A stretch of 64,000 bases of DNA, taken from positions 806,001 to 870,000 of the forward strand of contig JAPEHQ010000015.1 of the NCBI GenBank assembly GCA_027405735.1, written 5' to 3'. The position numbers and the translations under genes were made by a program. The DNA is from Mucor racemosus (taxonomy: Eukaryota > Mucoromycota > Mucoromycetes > Mucorales > Mucoraceae). The notes below the pieces were generated by a model. That model made no database searches. It was not told the origin of the DNA and saw only the letters and a program-made list of their open reading frames with translations. Positions 24,887-35,644 of the stretch are shown in pieces; the stretch's first letter is position 1; every line of letters starts with the position of its first letter.

Positions 24887-26407
24887 ATGGCTCTTTCCGC
24901 TAAAGAAACTTTTTCTAATCCGAAGGATCTCATTGGTGGAAGCACCAGGGATTCCCGCCATAATCCAAACAACCAACCTCTTAATATCAGGACATATGCA
25001 CAAACAGTAAAAGATCAACAGCGTGATCCCTTCCTCCTCGACTCTACCGAGAAGAAAGATGATCGCCACAACTTGACACCAGCAGGCAAAATATTTATCG
25101 AAGCAAAGGATAAAAATTCAATTGTGATTCCATTTGCAGCTTTCAACTCGTTGAACCTCAAAGAAAAGGCACTCAACAAATGCCTACGCGACCAATACCC
25201 GAACGGCCTTGGTATCAGAATGCGTAGAGTTGGTAAAGAACATCATTATATCGAGCTCAATTTTGTTTCTTCCGAGGACCGTGAAGCAGCCCTCAAGAAA
25301 GAATTCAAATTGAACAACGTTAAAATACCCGTCGAGCGTACGCTTCACAAGGACACCTCGGTAATTAGAGTGGGGATCTCTAATATTCCATATGAGGGCC
25401 CTGAATTTTTGAAGCCTCGCCTCATCGAGATCTTTCAAAAGTATGGTGAAATCCTAGAAATAGGTCTACATCACACCGTAGAAGGTAACTGGTTTGTTGG
25501 CAAAGGCTTCGTAACCCTTTGTAAGCCCAAGGACAAGGAGCTTCTCTTCAAGGAATTGCAAGCACGCATTCCAGCATGGGAGGGTGCTGAGGAATTGCAT
25601 CTTGTTTATACAAATATGAAACCAATCTGTAATCGTTGCCACGTCGAGGACCATGTTTTTGCTGACTGCCCGATTACTCTCCAACAGCGCAAGGCCTGCT
25701 TTATTTGCAAGAGCCTGGACCATCTCATTGCTGACTGTCCCGATAGTAACCGGAACCGCAAGAGAGCCAAGCGTGACGCTCCGCCATCCAAACAGGTTAC
25801 GATAATGACCCGTGAGGCAGCTAATAAGACCGAGGAACAGGTCAAGGTTATCGTTGCCGGTGATAAGGTATCTACCATCAGTAATACAATCAACATCGAT
25901 GAACCAGCCGTGGTCTCCAGTCAGGACGACGCACTTAAGTCTGAAGTTTCAACCATCAAGCCTTCCGAGACTCAGCTATCCAGTACTAACGCTGACGCAA
26001 ATTCTCAAGATGAAACTGATCTTGGGGAGGACGGTTTGATCTTTGATGAAAATGCAGGTAAGCAACAGGCAGAGATGCTTGAGGAAGGTGGTAAGGAGCC
26101 ATCTACCGTTTTGGAGTTTTCTTCCCGCGAGGAAGAAGTCGTTGAAGTTCACCCTGAGGAGGATGTCATGCTGGAGGATATGGATTCCGATTCTGAGATG
26201 AACGATATGTTAATATTGCCAGAGGATTCCGTCGAGGAAGTATCTCGTAAGAGAGCCGCTAATGCAGCCGCCTTGGCGAAGAGGAAGCTACTCAGGCACA
26301 AACTTTCTACTGAAAGTGACAAATTACATAGTCTTAAGCACACTAAGGGATCTAATAAAAAGGGTAGCTTTAAAAGCTCTCCCAGATCCGCAACCAATTT
26401 ACAATAA
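24887..26407 (+). CDS. LINE ORF1, RNA-binding protein with CCHC zinc knuckles
   Basis: 506 residues from the ATG at 24887. An in-frame ATG at 24872 lies in the target flank and is not part of the element. It carries an RRM-like central region (VIRVGISNIPYEGP...VGKGFVTLC) and two CX2CX4HX4C knuckles (CNRCHVEDHVFADC and CFICKSLDHLIADC, about residues 246-286). The C-terminal half is acidic then basic. ORF1 proteins coat LINE RNA and have chaperone activity. The ATG begins one or two bases after the target duplication, so this copy has essentially no 5' UTR. Confidence 0.9.
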   Translation: MALSAKETFSNPKDLIGGSTRDSRHNPNNQPLNIRTYAQTVKDQQRDPFLLDSTEKKDDRHNLTPAGKIFIEAKDKNSIVIPFAAFNSLNLKEKALNKCLRDQYPNGLGIRMRRVGKEHHYIELNFVSSEDREAALKKEFKLNNVKIPVERTLHKDTSVIRVGISNIPYEGPEFLKPRLIEIFQKYGEILEIGLHHTVEGNWFVGKGFVTLCKPKDKELLFKELQARIPAWEGAEELHLVYTNMKPICNRCHVEDHVFADCPITLQQRKACFICKSLDHLIADCPDSNRNRKRAKRDAPPSKQVTIMTREAANKTEEQVKVIVAGDKVSTISNTINIDEPAVVSSQDDALKSEVSTIKPSETQLSSTNADANSQDETDLGEDGLIFDENAGKQQAEMLEEGGKEPSTVLEFSSREEEVVEVHPEEDVMLEDMDSDSEMNDMLILPEDSVEEVSRKRAANAAALAKRKLLRHKLSTESDKLHSLKHTKGSNKKGSFKSSPRSATNLQ

Positions 26408-26421
26408 AAATCGTTATTATT

Positions 26422-29400
26422 ATGATGAATAATAATAACAATAAGAAAAAGGACATAAATATCAAGTTAGGCTCAATCAATTGCCGGTATATACTTAAAC
26501 AATATAGACCCCAATTGTCTGATCGTCTAACGAAATACTTATGTTCCCAACAATTTGACATTCTTGCCTGTCAAGAAACCAACTTTCATCAATCAACCTT
26601 AGAAGAACAAATAGAACAAATTAAATATAAAATGCAACAACCACATCAATCATTTTGGACAACAAAATGCGGAATCATCAACTTTAACACAAATATCAAC
26701 ATGGAACAACAATTTATCTCTCCAGATCAACGGTTTATACTAGTTAAACTGACCATCTTGGGAAACCACAATATAGAACCTATGTATGTGCTCAATATGT
26801 ACGCACCCGCTTCGGATGAAAATCGTCGCCGACATATCTTTTATTCAGAAGTGTTGGATCATTTAAAAAACTTAAACAACTTTGTGGAAATATTGCAACG
26901 AATGGTGGTCATGGGAGACTTCAATTTTTCCTTTGAGAGTAATCTTCCATCTGGACACAGTGCTCGACCAAAGGCTTTCATGACCTTCATGAGGACACAT
27001 TTCCACGACGGCATCAACAGTGTCGAGGATAATGAATACACTAGTACATTTAAGCGCAAAAAGAACATGTCCTGCATCGATTACATCTTCGTAGGGCATC
27101 AGTTTCGTAGTAAATATTTCGACCCATTTTTGGAATTCCTACATCCATCTTGGACCGATCATGCACTGCTCTCCATCAAATTACGACTGGGAAAGCTAAA
27201 CACTGGTCGTGGCCTGTGGAGGGGCAATCCATACCTCGTTAAGCAAGACAAATATATAAGCAAGATAGACAAAGGTATCTCGCACTTCATGAACAACATC
27301 TTGGCAGACTCTTCGGACTCCAGCCAGGTTAAATGGGATCGCCTTAAAGGATACGTTCGCAAACTGACTCAGTCATATTGCCGAAATCGATCCTCTTGGC
27401 GTCAGCGAAAATTGCGGGAATTACAGAGTAACAGGAATAACCTCCTTCGTCGATACAAATCGTCGCCAGAGCTCCTGAACGATCTACTACCTCCTCTAGA
27501 GAATGAGATCGCTACTATCGAACACGAAATAGCCGAAACAGCCATCCTAAGAGCCGGCAAAAACTGGATAGAGAACAACGAACGAGACGTTGGTTACCTA
27601 CAACGAACCATTAAACAACGCTCCGTTCGCAGACAATTTACCAACATCGTACACCCGTCCACAGGGAACGATTGCTTAACAACGGCTGATAAACTGGGGG
27701 CAGTTCATCATTTCTATCAAGATTTATACGCTGATGACCCCATTCACCGGTTTTCCCTCAACACCCTGCTTGATAACATCAATTCTACCATTTCAACATC
27801 TAATGCTGAAGAAATTGTCTCGGAACTGGACCTACCAACAATTATTGAAGGCGTCCAACGAAGCCCCAAGGTCAGTAGCCCTGGTCGTGATGGGCTACCG
27901 TACCCAATCCTTCGCTTGATAATCGAACATCCCGAATGTAAAGACCTCGTCTATGCAGTGTACAATGATGCTCTCAACAAAGCCATTTTTCCACAATCTT
28001 GGCAGGAAACATGCATTGTTATGCTACCTAAGAAAGGAAACTTGGAGGATCTCGCCAACTGGCGACCCATATCGCTCATCAACACGGACTGTAAAGTTTT
28101 CACTAGAATCCTTAATCGAAGAGTTATTGAAGCTTCGAAATCAATCATATCACATTATCAAGCTGGCTTTATGCCGGAAAGATTTATCGGTGATCATGGT
28201 TTGGCCCTCAAGATCATGATGGAAGACGCTACCCACCTCCAATCAGCCAGCATTGGTATCGCTATCGACAGTGCCAAAGCTTACGACTATGTAAATGCTC
28301 AGTATATATGCTCAGTTATGAAAAAATTCGGCTTCCCCCCTCAACTCATAACTTGTATCAAGACTCTCTTTTTTAGCAATAATATTGTTGTTAATATGAA
28401 TGGTTTCTTTACACCTACAGTTCATCAGAGAAGAGGTCTCCGTCAAGGAGATGCTATTTCACCGATTCTGTTTAACATTGCATTGGAACCGTTCATACGA
28501 ATGATATTAAACGACGGTGATATTAAAGGGTACTACGTTGCCTCTCGTCCTGCTCAGGCTATTGTCCATCACACCTCTCATAAGCCCATCAAAGTCCTGG
28601 CATACGCCGATGACCTATTAGTCATTATCAACACGCGAAAAGAACTGGAACGATTACAAACCCACCTTGAATGCTATAGTCGCGCTTCTAACTCAAGAGT
28701 GAACTATCATAAGTCGGTGGCCTTTCCACTATCCGGAGATTCCACTCGTATGATACCAGCATTCCGAATTAAGATCAAGCAACTTCAGTTTCAATGGTTC
28801 GATAACAAAAGTAATCACTACCTAAGGTATCTCGGGTATCCTATCTACTTTAGTCATGCACAAAGGGATATGTACTGCAACGAAACAATACTAAAACTTC
28901 AGGCAGCCGTCAACATACACGTATCCAGACAGATATCAGTTTATGGGCGAGCTCACATGGCCAACTCTCTGTTTCTCGCTCGGTTCTGGCATGTGCTTCG
29001 TATCACTGCTCTACCCGCCTATTTCTTTCGTAAAATTTCATCGATCATCTATCAGTTCGTCACCCACAAGATCTTCCCGGTTTTGAAAAAATCCGTAATG
29101 TATTATGATAAACTAGAGGGCGGCTTCTCGGTGATAGACATTTCCGCTCAACAAAACGTCCTTCAGATGAGATATGCCAAAGCCCTACTACAGGATAACC
29201 AGCATTGCGCGCCACTGCCAGGTTTTCTGTGGTCCATGTTGACCAGTTACATACAGCTTAGCTTTAATACTACACATCACCAAGTTCCGCTACTATTCAA
29301 AGAAGCAAGATATCCGTCCCAACTTCGCGGCCTCCATACGCTGTCTCCTCTACTGAAAAGCCTTGATGCTATCGAACACACAGCCCTTCCTGCTACCACA

Positions 29401-30306
29401 ACCCTCTCTGCCTCTACTGCCCTAGAACTTCCGTTCCTGGCACTATGCAGACCAAATGTCGTCGAACTGCCAAATGTATTTAAAAATGCGTCCATCCTCT
29501 CTTCCAAAGCATTTGCCTTTCTTCAGATGAGTCCCACGGGAGATTCCTTGATATTTCAGGAGCGACAGACGTGCAAACATCCTAACCTTTTGAATAGATT
29601 AAAAAACAGTTTTAAATCAGGTACCTTACAGTTCTTACCTTTCGTCACCATACAGTTGTCCATCATACAAGGACCTAGCCCTCTTTACTCTCCGGTCCCT
29701 GATTTCAAACCTTGCCTACAATCTCTACAGTACCAAGGCGTCATCGCCTTGTCATTGCCGCACAAACAGCTACGCCAGCTCTATCAGGGGACTAACCGAC
29801 CCCTTTTGAACATTTCCGCAACCTTAAACAGGTCTCATATGAAACTGTTCCTGGCCACAAATATGAAGAGCACACCTAGAAATCTGTGGTTCAGATTGAT
29901 ACACAACAAGATCCCCGCTAAGGCCAACATCTGTCATATTCTCAAACTACCAGATGATCGGTGTCCCTACTGTGGTCAGATCGAGACCTCCAGTCATCTT
30001 CTAATTACCTGTCCAACCCATCTTGATATATGGCGCAATTTCTTTCACCTGTACATTGACTTCACTCCCCCACTACGTTTAGACAAACTATACCAAGACA
30101 TAATCTCTTTGAATGTTATCCACTACAAACGATTAGATTCCGCCTTAAAAATTAACCATTTTGAACTCTTTTCGAGTATTTTAACATCCATTTGGAACGC
30201 CCACTGGCGACTTTACTTTGATCAAATTGAGATAGTAGACCAGGCCGTACTGGACTCCTCTACCAAGCTCATTCGCTACATTTCCACGCTCAATAACTTA
30301 GACTAA
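26422..30306 (+). CDS. LINE ORF2, endonuclease-reverse transcriptase
   Basis: 1294 residues, starting 14 bp after the ORF1 stop in another frame at an ATGATG pair; translation is probably by reinitiation. N-terminal APE-type endonuclease: CQETNFH, GDFNFSF, CIDYIFVG and TDHALL (the family often has SDH). Central reverse transcriptase: WRPISLINTDCK, AIDSAKAYD (motif A), RRGLRQGDAISPILF (motif B), and AYADDLL (motif C, the catalytic YADD). A C-terminal CPYCGQ...HLLITCP zinc motif is present. All catalytic signatures are intact, so this copy may be active. Confidence 0.95.
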   Translation: MMNNNNNKKKDINIKLGSINCRYILKQYRPQLSDRLTKYLCSQQFDILACQETNFHQSTLEEQIEQIKYKMQQPHQSFWTTKCGIINFNTNINMEQQFISPDQRFILVKLTILGNHNIEPMYVLNMYAPASDENRRRHIFYSEVLDHLKNLNNFVEILQRMVVMGDFNFSFESNLPSGHSARPKAFMTFMRTHFHDGINSVEDNEYTSTFKRKKNMSCIDYIFVGHQFRSKYFDPFLEFLHPSWTDHALLSIKLRLGKLNTGRGLWRGNPYLVKQDKYISKIDKGISHFMNNILADSSDSSQVKWDRLKGYVRKLTQSYCRNRSSWRQRKLRELQSNRNNLLRRYKSSPELLNDLLPPLENEIATIEHEIAETAILRAGKNWIENNERDVGYLQRTIKQRSVRRQFTNIVHPSTGNDCLTTADKLGAVHHFYQDLYADDPIHRFSLNTLLDNINSTISTSNAEEIVSELDLPTIIEGVQRSPKVSSPGRDGLPYPILRLIIEHPECKDLVYAVYNDALNKAIFPQSWQETCIVMLPKKGNLEDLANWRPISLINTDCKVFTRILNRRVIEASKSIISHYQAGFMPERFIGDHGLALKIMMEDATHLQSASIGIAIDSAKAYDYVNAQYICSVMKKFGFPPQLITCIKTLFFSNNIVVNMNGFFTPTVHQRRGLRQGDAISPILFNIALEPFIRMILNDGDIKGYYVASRPAQAIVHHTSHKPIKVLAYADDLLVIINTRKELERLQTHLECYSRASNSRVNYHKSVAFPLSGDSTRMIPAFRIKIKQLQFQWFDNKSNHYLRYLGYPIYFSHAQRDMYCNETILKLQAAVNIHVSRQISVYGRAHMANSLFLARFWHVLRITALPAYFFRKISSIIYQFVTHKIFPVLKKSVMYYDKLEGGFSVIDISAQQNVLQMRYAKALLQDNQHCAPLPGFLWSMLTSYIQLSFNTTHHQVPLLFKEARYPSQLRGLHTLSPLLKSLDAIEHTALPATTTLSASTALELPFLALCRPNVVELPNVFKNASILSSKAFAFLQMSPTGDSLIFQERQTCKHPNLLNRLKNSFKSGTLQFLPFVTIQLSIIQGPSPLYSPVPDFKPCLQSLQYQGVIALSLPHKQLRQLYQGTNRPLLNISATLNRSHMKLFLATNMKSTPRNLWFRLIHNKIPAKANICHILKLPDDRCPYCGQIETSSHLLITCPTHLDIWRNFFHLYIDFTPPLRLDKLYQDIISLNVIHYKRLDSALKINHFELFSSILTSIWNAHWRLYFDQIEIVDQAVLDSSTKLIRYISTLNNLD

Positions 30307-31014
30307 TTCATAGCTTTTCCGAGACAGGTCACTATTCCATACACCTGAATCTCTTTTTTTAATATTCCCCCTGATAAGTTTATTCAATAAATCTTTATCC
30401 ATATAAAAAAAAAAAAAAAAAAAAAAAATTTTGATCAAAAAACAAAAAAATTAAATTTTGATACCAAAATCAGCGTTTAAATATACTACATTGTGAGAGA
30501 AAATTGTGGCTATAGCTAATACACATTATATAAAAGCTTAATATTAAATGTTAAGTAATGAAAATTTGTACTTTTGTCCCAAAAACGGTTTTTTGATTAA
30601 AGGATTTTCATGTAATATTTTGTAATAAAAACGGTTGTTATTTTTTATTGAGCAAATAGAGCGCTGAATTCTCTATATGTGAATATTTTTTGTCTTTATA
30701 ATTAGTAGTATAATTAACTCTAGATTTGCAAAACCAGAAAAAAAAAATTAAAAAATGTCAAAATTGATGATCTGGACAAGAATAATTTTTGAAATTAATA
30801 TTCCGATTATAAGCTTTGTAAGTCTTAAAAATAAGAGACTTTATAATACTTGAGAGCTTTTTGAAGAATTTACGATACTTTACCCACTTGATTTGAGCTT
30901 ATTACTGTAAATATTCATATGTGCTAATATTGTGTGGTAGTTTATTTGATGATGATATAGTTTTACTTTATAATTAATGCGCTAGAGATGATTTACATTA
31001 AGTTTTAGTCTTAC

Positions 31015-31121
31015 GCCTCCAACATCCTAAACATAAACATGGCCATCATTGGGACCTATTATTGCCACGTTCTTACCCTCTTTGTCCCAAGCCAATTTAT
31101 TCAATGCTTTACCGGAACAAA
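31015..31121 (-). pseudogene. Captured WD40 exon, dynein-intermediate-chain-like (copy B)
   Basis: On the minus strand it reads GKALNKLAWDKEGK then AIIGPNDGHVYV, a stop codon, and DVGG followed by a splice donor GTAAGA. The pattern LN-x-L-x-W-D...IGSSDGHVYVYDIGE is that of the last WD40 blade of cytoplasmic dynein intermediate chain; this assignment is from memory of the family. The in-frame TAG shows it is not functional here. Cognate fragments: 54273-54377 (-), 57533-57637 (+) and a truncated one near 12220-12290 (-). Confidence 0.55.
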
Positions 31122-31973
31122 TTTACTTTTGACCTATAAAAATTAATTTATTAGTAAAATCAATTATTAATAACAAGCTAGTAAGTAATAATAATTACTG
31201 GTGTACCTTTGATAGTTGGTAGTGATATGCAAGACAACATTGTGTTTTCCTCTTCTTAGCTGTTGACCACTAAATAAAAATAAATGCTTTTTAGAAACTA
31301 AATAGACTAACATGATGAGTTTATTCATTCGTTCAAATCAAGTTAATACTATACATACTTTTATAACTACCAATTTTTCTGCAGGTCGATATCGACTTTA
31401 GACCAAAAAAGCATTGATTATAACGTAGATAATGGAACAAAATGATTAAGTCATGGACGCTTTTTTTGTTCGAGAAAGATTTTATAACGTGCCCTAATAT
31501 TAACAGTTAATAATTTATTTTCAAATAAACAATATGAAAAGCATGTACTTGTACCAGCTACTTGATTTCAGTTTACAGTATGAAAAAACATTAGTCTTTT
31601 TGTAGTAAGTTTAAACGTAAATAAAAGAGCTGAGGAAAAAGGAAGAAAAAAGATTTTATGTATTACAAACAAGAATTCACAAAGGCATAAATACTTTTAG
31701 TGTTACCAAACAGGTTGTTGTCGTTGTTCCCATTTGGTACCCGAAAGAAGAACATGGGCAGAACTCTTTCAAACCCCAAATTTCAAATTGATATATCTCG
31801 TCAATAAGGCAATTCTGTTGAATCAGAGTAACTCACATCTGTTTTAAACCATTCCAATTATCTTCGTTATTAATTATATTATGATTGATATACTTTAGTA
31901 AATTGACTAAAAAACCTTGATCTCATTGCTCTGCTCATATGGGCTGCCTGATCTACACAAAGTTTTTTATTCT

Positions 31974-32050
31974 GCCCATCTGTGCAGATTATTATGCCCA
32001 TCTGTGCAGATTATTATGCCCATCTGTGCAGATTATTATGCCCATGGGAA
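31974..32050 (+). repeat. Three perfect 22-bp tandem repeats, CACTA right subterminal
   Basis: GCCCATCTGTGCAGATTATT plus AT repeats at 31974-31995, 31996-32017 and 32018-32039, then a partial unit. It lies 18-95 bp inside the right terminus and shares the GCCCAT..TGTGCA theme with the left subterminal array, so it is probably the matching set of transposase-binding sites. Confidence 0.75.
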
Positions 32051-32489
32051 CATAGTTCGGCCGTAGTGTGATGTAAATCAATGCACATCATTGATTTATT
32101 ATAACACTAATTATAGACTGAGACCTAGGGTGTGAGACCTATGAAGAGTATTGACATGACATTTGTGCAATGGAATTACATACTAAAAATGCTTGATAAA
32201 AATAAAAACAACGTAAATTCCAAGTGTCGCTCATAAAATATGATGCCACTTGAAATGTGAACAACAATAATAAACAAACGCTTCAATTGAACACAATAAC
32301 AAACGCATGCTAAAAATATGAAATACCTTTTTTGAACCATACATGCCGTGTAGATGATAGCACCCTTGATCACGGCGCAATCAATTACACAAATGGCATA
32401 TACTGTATAAGTATATTTTGAATGTAAGTAATTGTTAAAATACTTACCAAAATTATCCATTGATGTAATTATTAATAAACCTTTTAACT

Positions 32490-33450
32490 GCAATTTTTGT
32501 GGAGAAAACGAGGATTTTGTTATTTTTGTCGGTTTTCGAGGATATTAAACAGCCAATTTTGAAGCCAATTCCATTTCTAACTCACATTGAAATGTAATTC
32601 TTATAAATAGTCTTTTAAACCAAGACCTAGAAGCTCTTGGTTCTTTCTTTTACCATTAGTTTTTCTAGTAATAAAGCCTACGTTCTCCATGATAAATGTT
32701 ACTAGTCTTTATTATTATTCTTTCTATAAATAAGATTGTATGTATCCATAAACTCTCAATTTTTTTAAGAATTCAGAATTTAGGATAAGGGTATACAGGG
32801 GAAAAATTGAAACTAGAAGCGAAGGCATCTCTTTACACACATTTTTGGGGATATCTCCACGAAAAATCAATATTTTTAAAAAACGTAAACTACATGCGGC
32901 AGAGCTTAATAAACTCTATGGCATGAATGTAAAACAAATGCCGTTCGATTTAACCAATATTTTAAAATCTACTACAAAAATGTCAAAAAATGAAAAAAAA
33001 TAAAAGTGCTCAAGATTTTTTTAAACCAAAATATGTTATAGAGTGCTTTAAAACAAGTAAGTTTTATTATTAAAAAGTGTTAGCATAGCTTAATTTTTCG
33101 TAGAGATATTAAGCCTCAAAGTTTTTGATTTTTACCAGTGAAATACTTGTAAAAATCTGAAACATTAGGACTAAAAAATTAATAACAACTGCAAAAAATA
33201 GGATATTTCCGGAAACTTATTTGTGGATTAAAGTTGAACATCTCAGGTACATTGACGTATAACTGTTTCTTGGTGTTATTTAGTGAAAAAAAATTGAGCA
33301 GGGATGAAAAGTGAGACCCAGTTTCCAAGGAAAAAGCAGTAAATTTTACGTGTTTTGAGTCTTTCGTGAGATATAGAATAAATTTTGGAATAGGTAGCAT
33401 AATGCGACTAATTCATATCTGTTTAGCAGTGTCTAAGGTATATCCTAAAA
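32490..33450 (+). repeat. Dispersed repeat, family X (copy 2)
   Basis: Collinear with 4100-5075, interrupted by a solo LTR at a different position. Lacks coding capacity. The rest of the interval to 34176 shows no gene; it includes the upstream region of the hydrolase gene. Confidence 0.7.
32527..32758 (+). mobile_element. Solo LTR (232 bp) with 5-bp TSD ATTTT
   Basis: TGTCGGTTTTCGAGG...AAACTCTCA with ATTTT at 32522-32526 and 32759-32763. Same family as 4342-4569 but in the other orientation. Contains TTATAAATAG and ATAAAG motifs in LTR order. No internal retrotransposon sequence is present in the window. Confidence 0.85.
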
Positions 33451-34176
33451 AGCGCTTGGTATTTGGTTAGTTATAGAAAAGAAGGCAGGCCCTCATTTTG
33501 AAGATTGGAAACTTTGATAATTAATTTTTTTCGACTTTTCTTAAACTGATTGGGTTTCAAGCATTTTTGTTTTTTGTTTTAACAAGGTCAAATTGTTTAT
33601 ATGTATGGATAAGCATGCGCTTATTTAGTATGCTGTTATGTATTATTGCAGTATTCAAAATTTAAATTATTTACATTAAAAGTACTCATTTATAAACAGT
33701 AAATTATAAATATTATTTTCATGAGTAAACTTATTATATTGTCAACCAATTACTTTTCCGATGATCGCAGTTTTCACTAAATTTAGGCATTGAAATAATA
33801 CATTCGTCATTGTATACCAAATCAGGCATCAAACGTCTTTCATCAGCCGATCCGCCGCGCTGAATGGGATACATAGTATTTTGGAGAGTATGAATATTAA
33901 TGCATATTCTACATCATGATTAGTTGATTTGCACAATAAATTAGTCTTTTATTTGTGTAGTCAGATAGCTTTCGTATACCTTAAAAGAATTTTTTGTCGA
34001 CAATTTTATTTGCCAAGTGTAATAATGATTATGACTCAAAATGGGATCCCTTCTCATTACGTGGATAGCCCATTATGGTAATATGAAAAATTCAAGTATT
34101 TATATTTGGCTTTCAGACAGAGGTTAAATTCTTTTCTCTCAAAAAAGACACAAAGTAAGAAATATTTACAGTGAAC

Positions 34177-35644
34177 ATGTCTGAAATCGTCGTTGATGGA
34201 ACAGATTTTTCTGTTTTAAAATCTTTACCCGCAGTGATTCCTCCTACCACAAGATTTAATTTTATCAAGAATTGGTGGCATAGATCCGAGAAAACCTCAA
34301 GTATTGCTGAAGCTCGCATTATCCAGCGTATCTATGGCGCTTTGCCTAATGTTAAACCAAGTATTCCTATTTATGCTCGTGTTGGTCGTATATCTATTGA
34401 CTCTGAAAGCATCTTTTCAACGAAATTGGCTAGACAAATCAACACATTATATATTTCGCAGCAACCATCTCAAACCAAGCCTTTTGAATTTGAATCAGAA
34501 CCCAAAGAAGATTTGATAAAGGATATTCAGAATGAATCTAGCGATCATAATTTAGTCATGTGTCATGGATATGGTGCTGGATTGGGTTTTTTTTATAGAA
34601 ATTTGGAAAATATATCACAAGAGAAGGGTTGGCGAGTGTTTGCTTTAGATTGGCTAGGTATGGCTCGTTCATCAAGACCTAAATGGACATTGGCAAAATC
34701 TTCAACACAAACATGGGACGATATTGTCACAAATGTAAGTATTTAATTATCTGTCATCAAATTCAATTTCCATATTCACATTTTTTTTCATAGGTTGAAG
34801 AACATTTCGTAGAATCATTAGAGGATTGGAGAGCAAAAGTTGGGTTAGACAAAATGACCTTGTTTGGTCATTCATTAGGCGGTTATTTTGCCACTTGTTA
34901 TGCGCTCAAGTATCCTGAACATGTAGAGAAATTAATCTTAGTATCTCCTGCCGGCATTCCCGAAAACGTAGAACAGCAAAAGAAAATGGGAAATGATAAG
35001 AATCCCCAAGAAACATTAGAAAAAGAAGCATCAGCAATCGGCGCATCTTATCAAGCTGAAGCAGAAGAGGCAGAGAACATTGCAATGCAACATGAGCTAG
35101 AGAGTCAAAAACAAAAACCTACAGAAGAACCAAGAAGAAGAATACCTGCATGGGCCACGTACCTTTGGGATCGCAATGTAACTCCTATGTCTATTATTCG
35201 TATGATTGGACCTTTTGGCCCAAGCTTAGTACACACTTATACCTCAAGAAGATTTGCTCACTTAACTGAAGGAGAACAACACGACCTCTACGATTATTTG
35301 TAAGTATCTCATTTGATATCTTAGATTGATATACTTATACGGTTTATCAATATAGGTACAATATTACGGCATCAACTGGTTCTGGCGAGTTTGCATTAGC
35401 AGCGATTCTAGCTCCTGGTGCTTTTGCTCGTAAACCCTTATTCCACAGACTATCAGAATTAAAAATGCCAACAGTATTCATCTATGGTGAACAAGATTGG
35501 ATGGACTATAAAGCTGCAGAGAAGGCAAAGGAAAATATGAAAGTCGATACTAAGGTCTTTAGAGTGCCGAACGGTGGCCATCACATGTATTTAGAAAATC
35601 CTGAAGCTTTTAATAAAATCATTAGAGAAGAAATGCAAATTTAA
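34177..35644 (+). CDS. ABHD4/ABHD5 (CGI-58/CLD1)-like alpha/beta hydrolase
   Basis: Three exons, 34177..34734, 34794..35299 and 35356..35644, give 450 residues. Visible: oxyanion region [15 protein letters not shown], nucleophile elbow GHSLGG (Ser213), acid-loop region YGEQDWMD, and C-terminal [14 protein letters not shown] with the likely catalytic His430. The family includes yeast Cld1/Ict1 and human ABHD4/5, which act on (lyso)phospholipids or cardiolipin, often at lipid droplets or mitochondria. The family acyltransferase motif HX4D reads HX4E here (H430..E435). A Glu-rich insert follows the elbow helix (about residues 250-290). The start is the first ATG; an upstream in-frame GTG is ignored. 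Confidence 0.88.

Larger units (their letters stand above)
24886..30427 (+). mobile_element. LINE (non-LTR retrotransposon, L1-like), apparently intact
   Basis: About 5.5 kb inserted in the CACTA element. Target duplication TTTTGATCAA (at least 10 bp) at 24876-24885 and 30429-30438. Ends in a ~24-base poly(A) (30405-30428) with AATAAAT at 30386-30392. Two long uninterrupted ORFs, no frameshift or stop, and an exact duplication all point to a recent insertion. The element is visibly richer in G+C than the flanking repeat. L1-like LINEs are known from pericentromeres of Mucor (Grem-LINE1); membership of that group is only a suggestion here. Confidence 0.93.
23013..32068 (+). mobile_element. CACTA (EnSpm)-like DNA transposon, nonautonomous, with nested insertions
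   Basis: Left end CACTACAGCCGACC at 23013; right end GTTCGGCCGTAGTG ending 32068, an inverted match over ~14 bp. TGAT flanks both ends (23009-23012 and 32069-32072), a plausible 4-bp target duplication. CACTA termini, short TIRs and subterminal motif arrays are the hallmarks of the EnSpm superfamily. Removing the LINE and the hAT-like insertion leaves ~3.1 kb with no transposase, so it would depend on an enzyme elsewhere. Inside are the GC-rich island (24293-24352) and a captured exon-like fragment (31015-31121). Related copies: 55.75-59.71 kb (reverse), 61956-62575, and internal fragments at 11.4 and 53.4 kb. Confidence 0.75.

Noticed and set aside
31974..32039. CRISPR-like short direct repeats
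   Set aside because: Perfect tandem units without unique spacers, in a eukaryotic transposon end.
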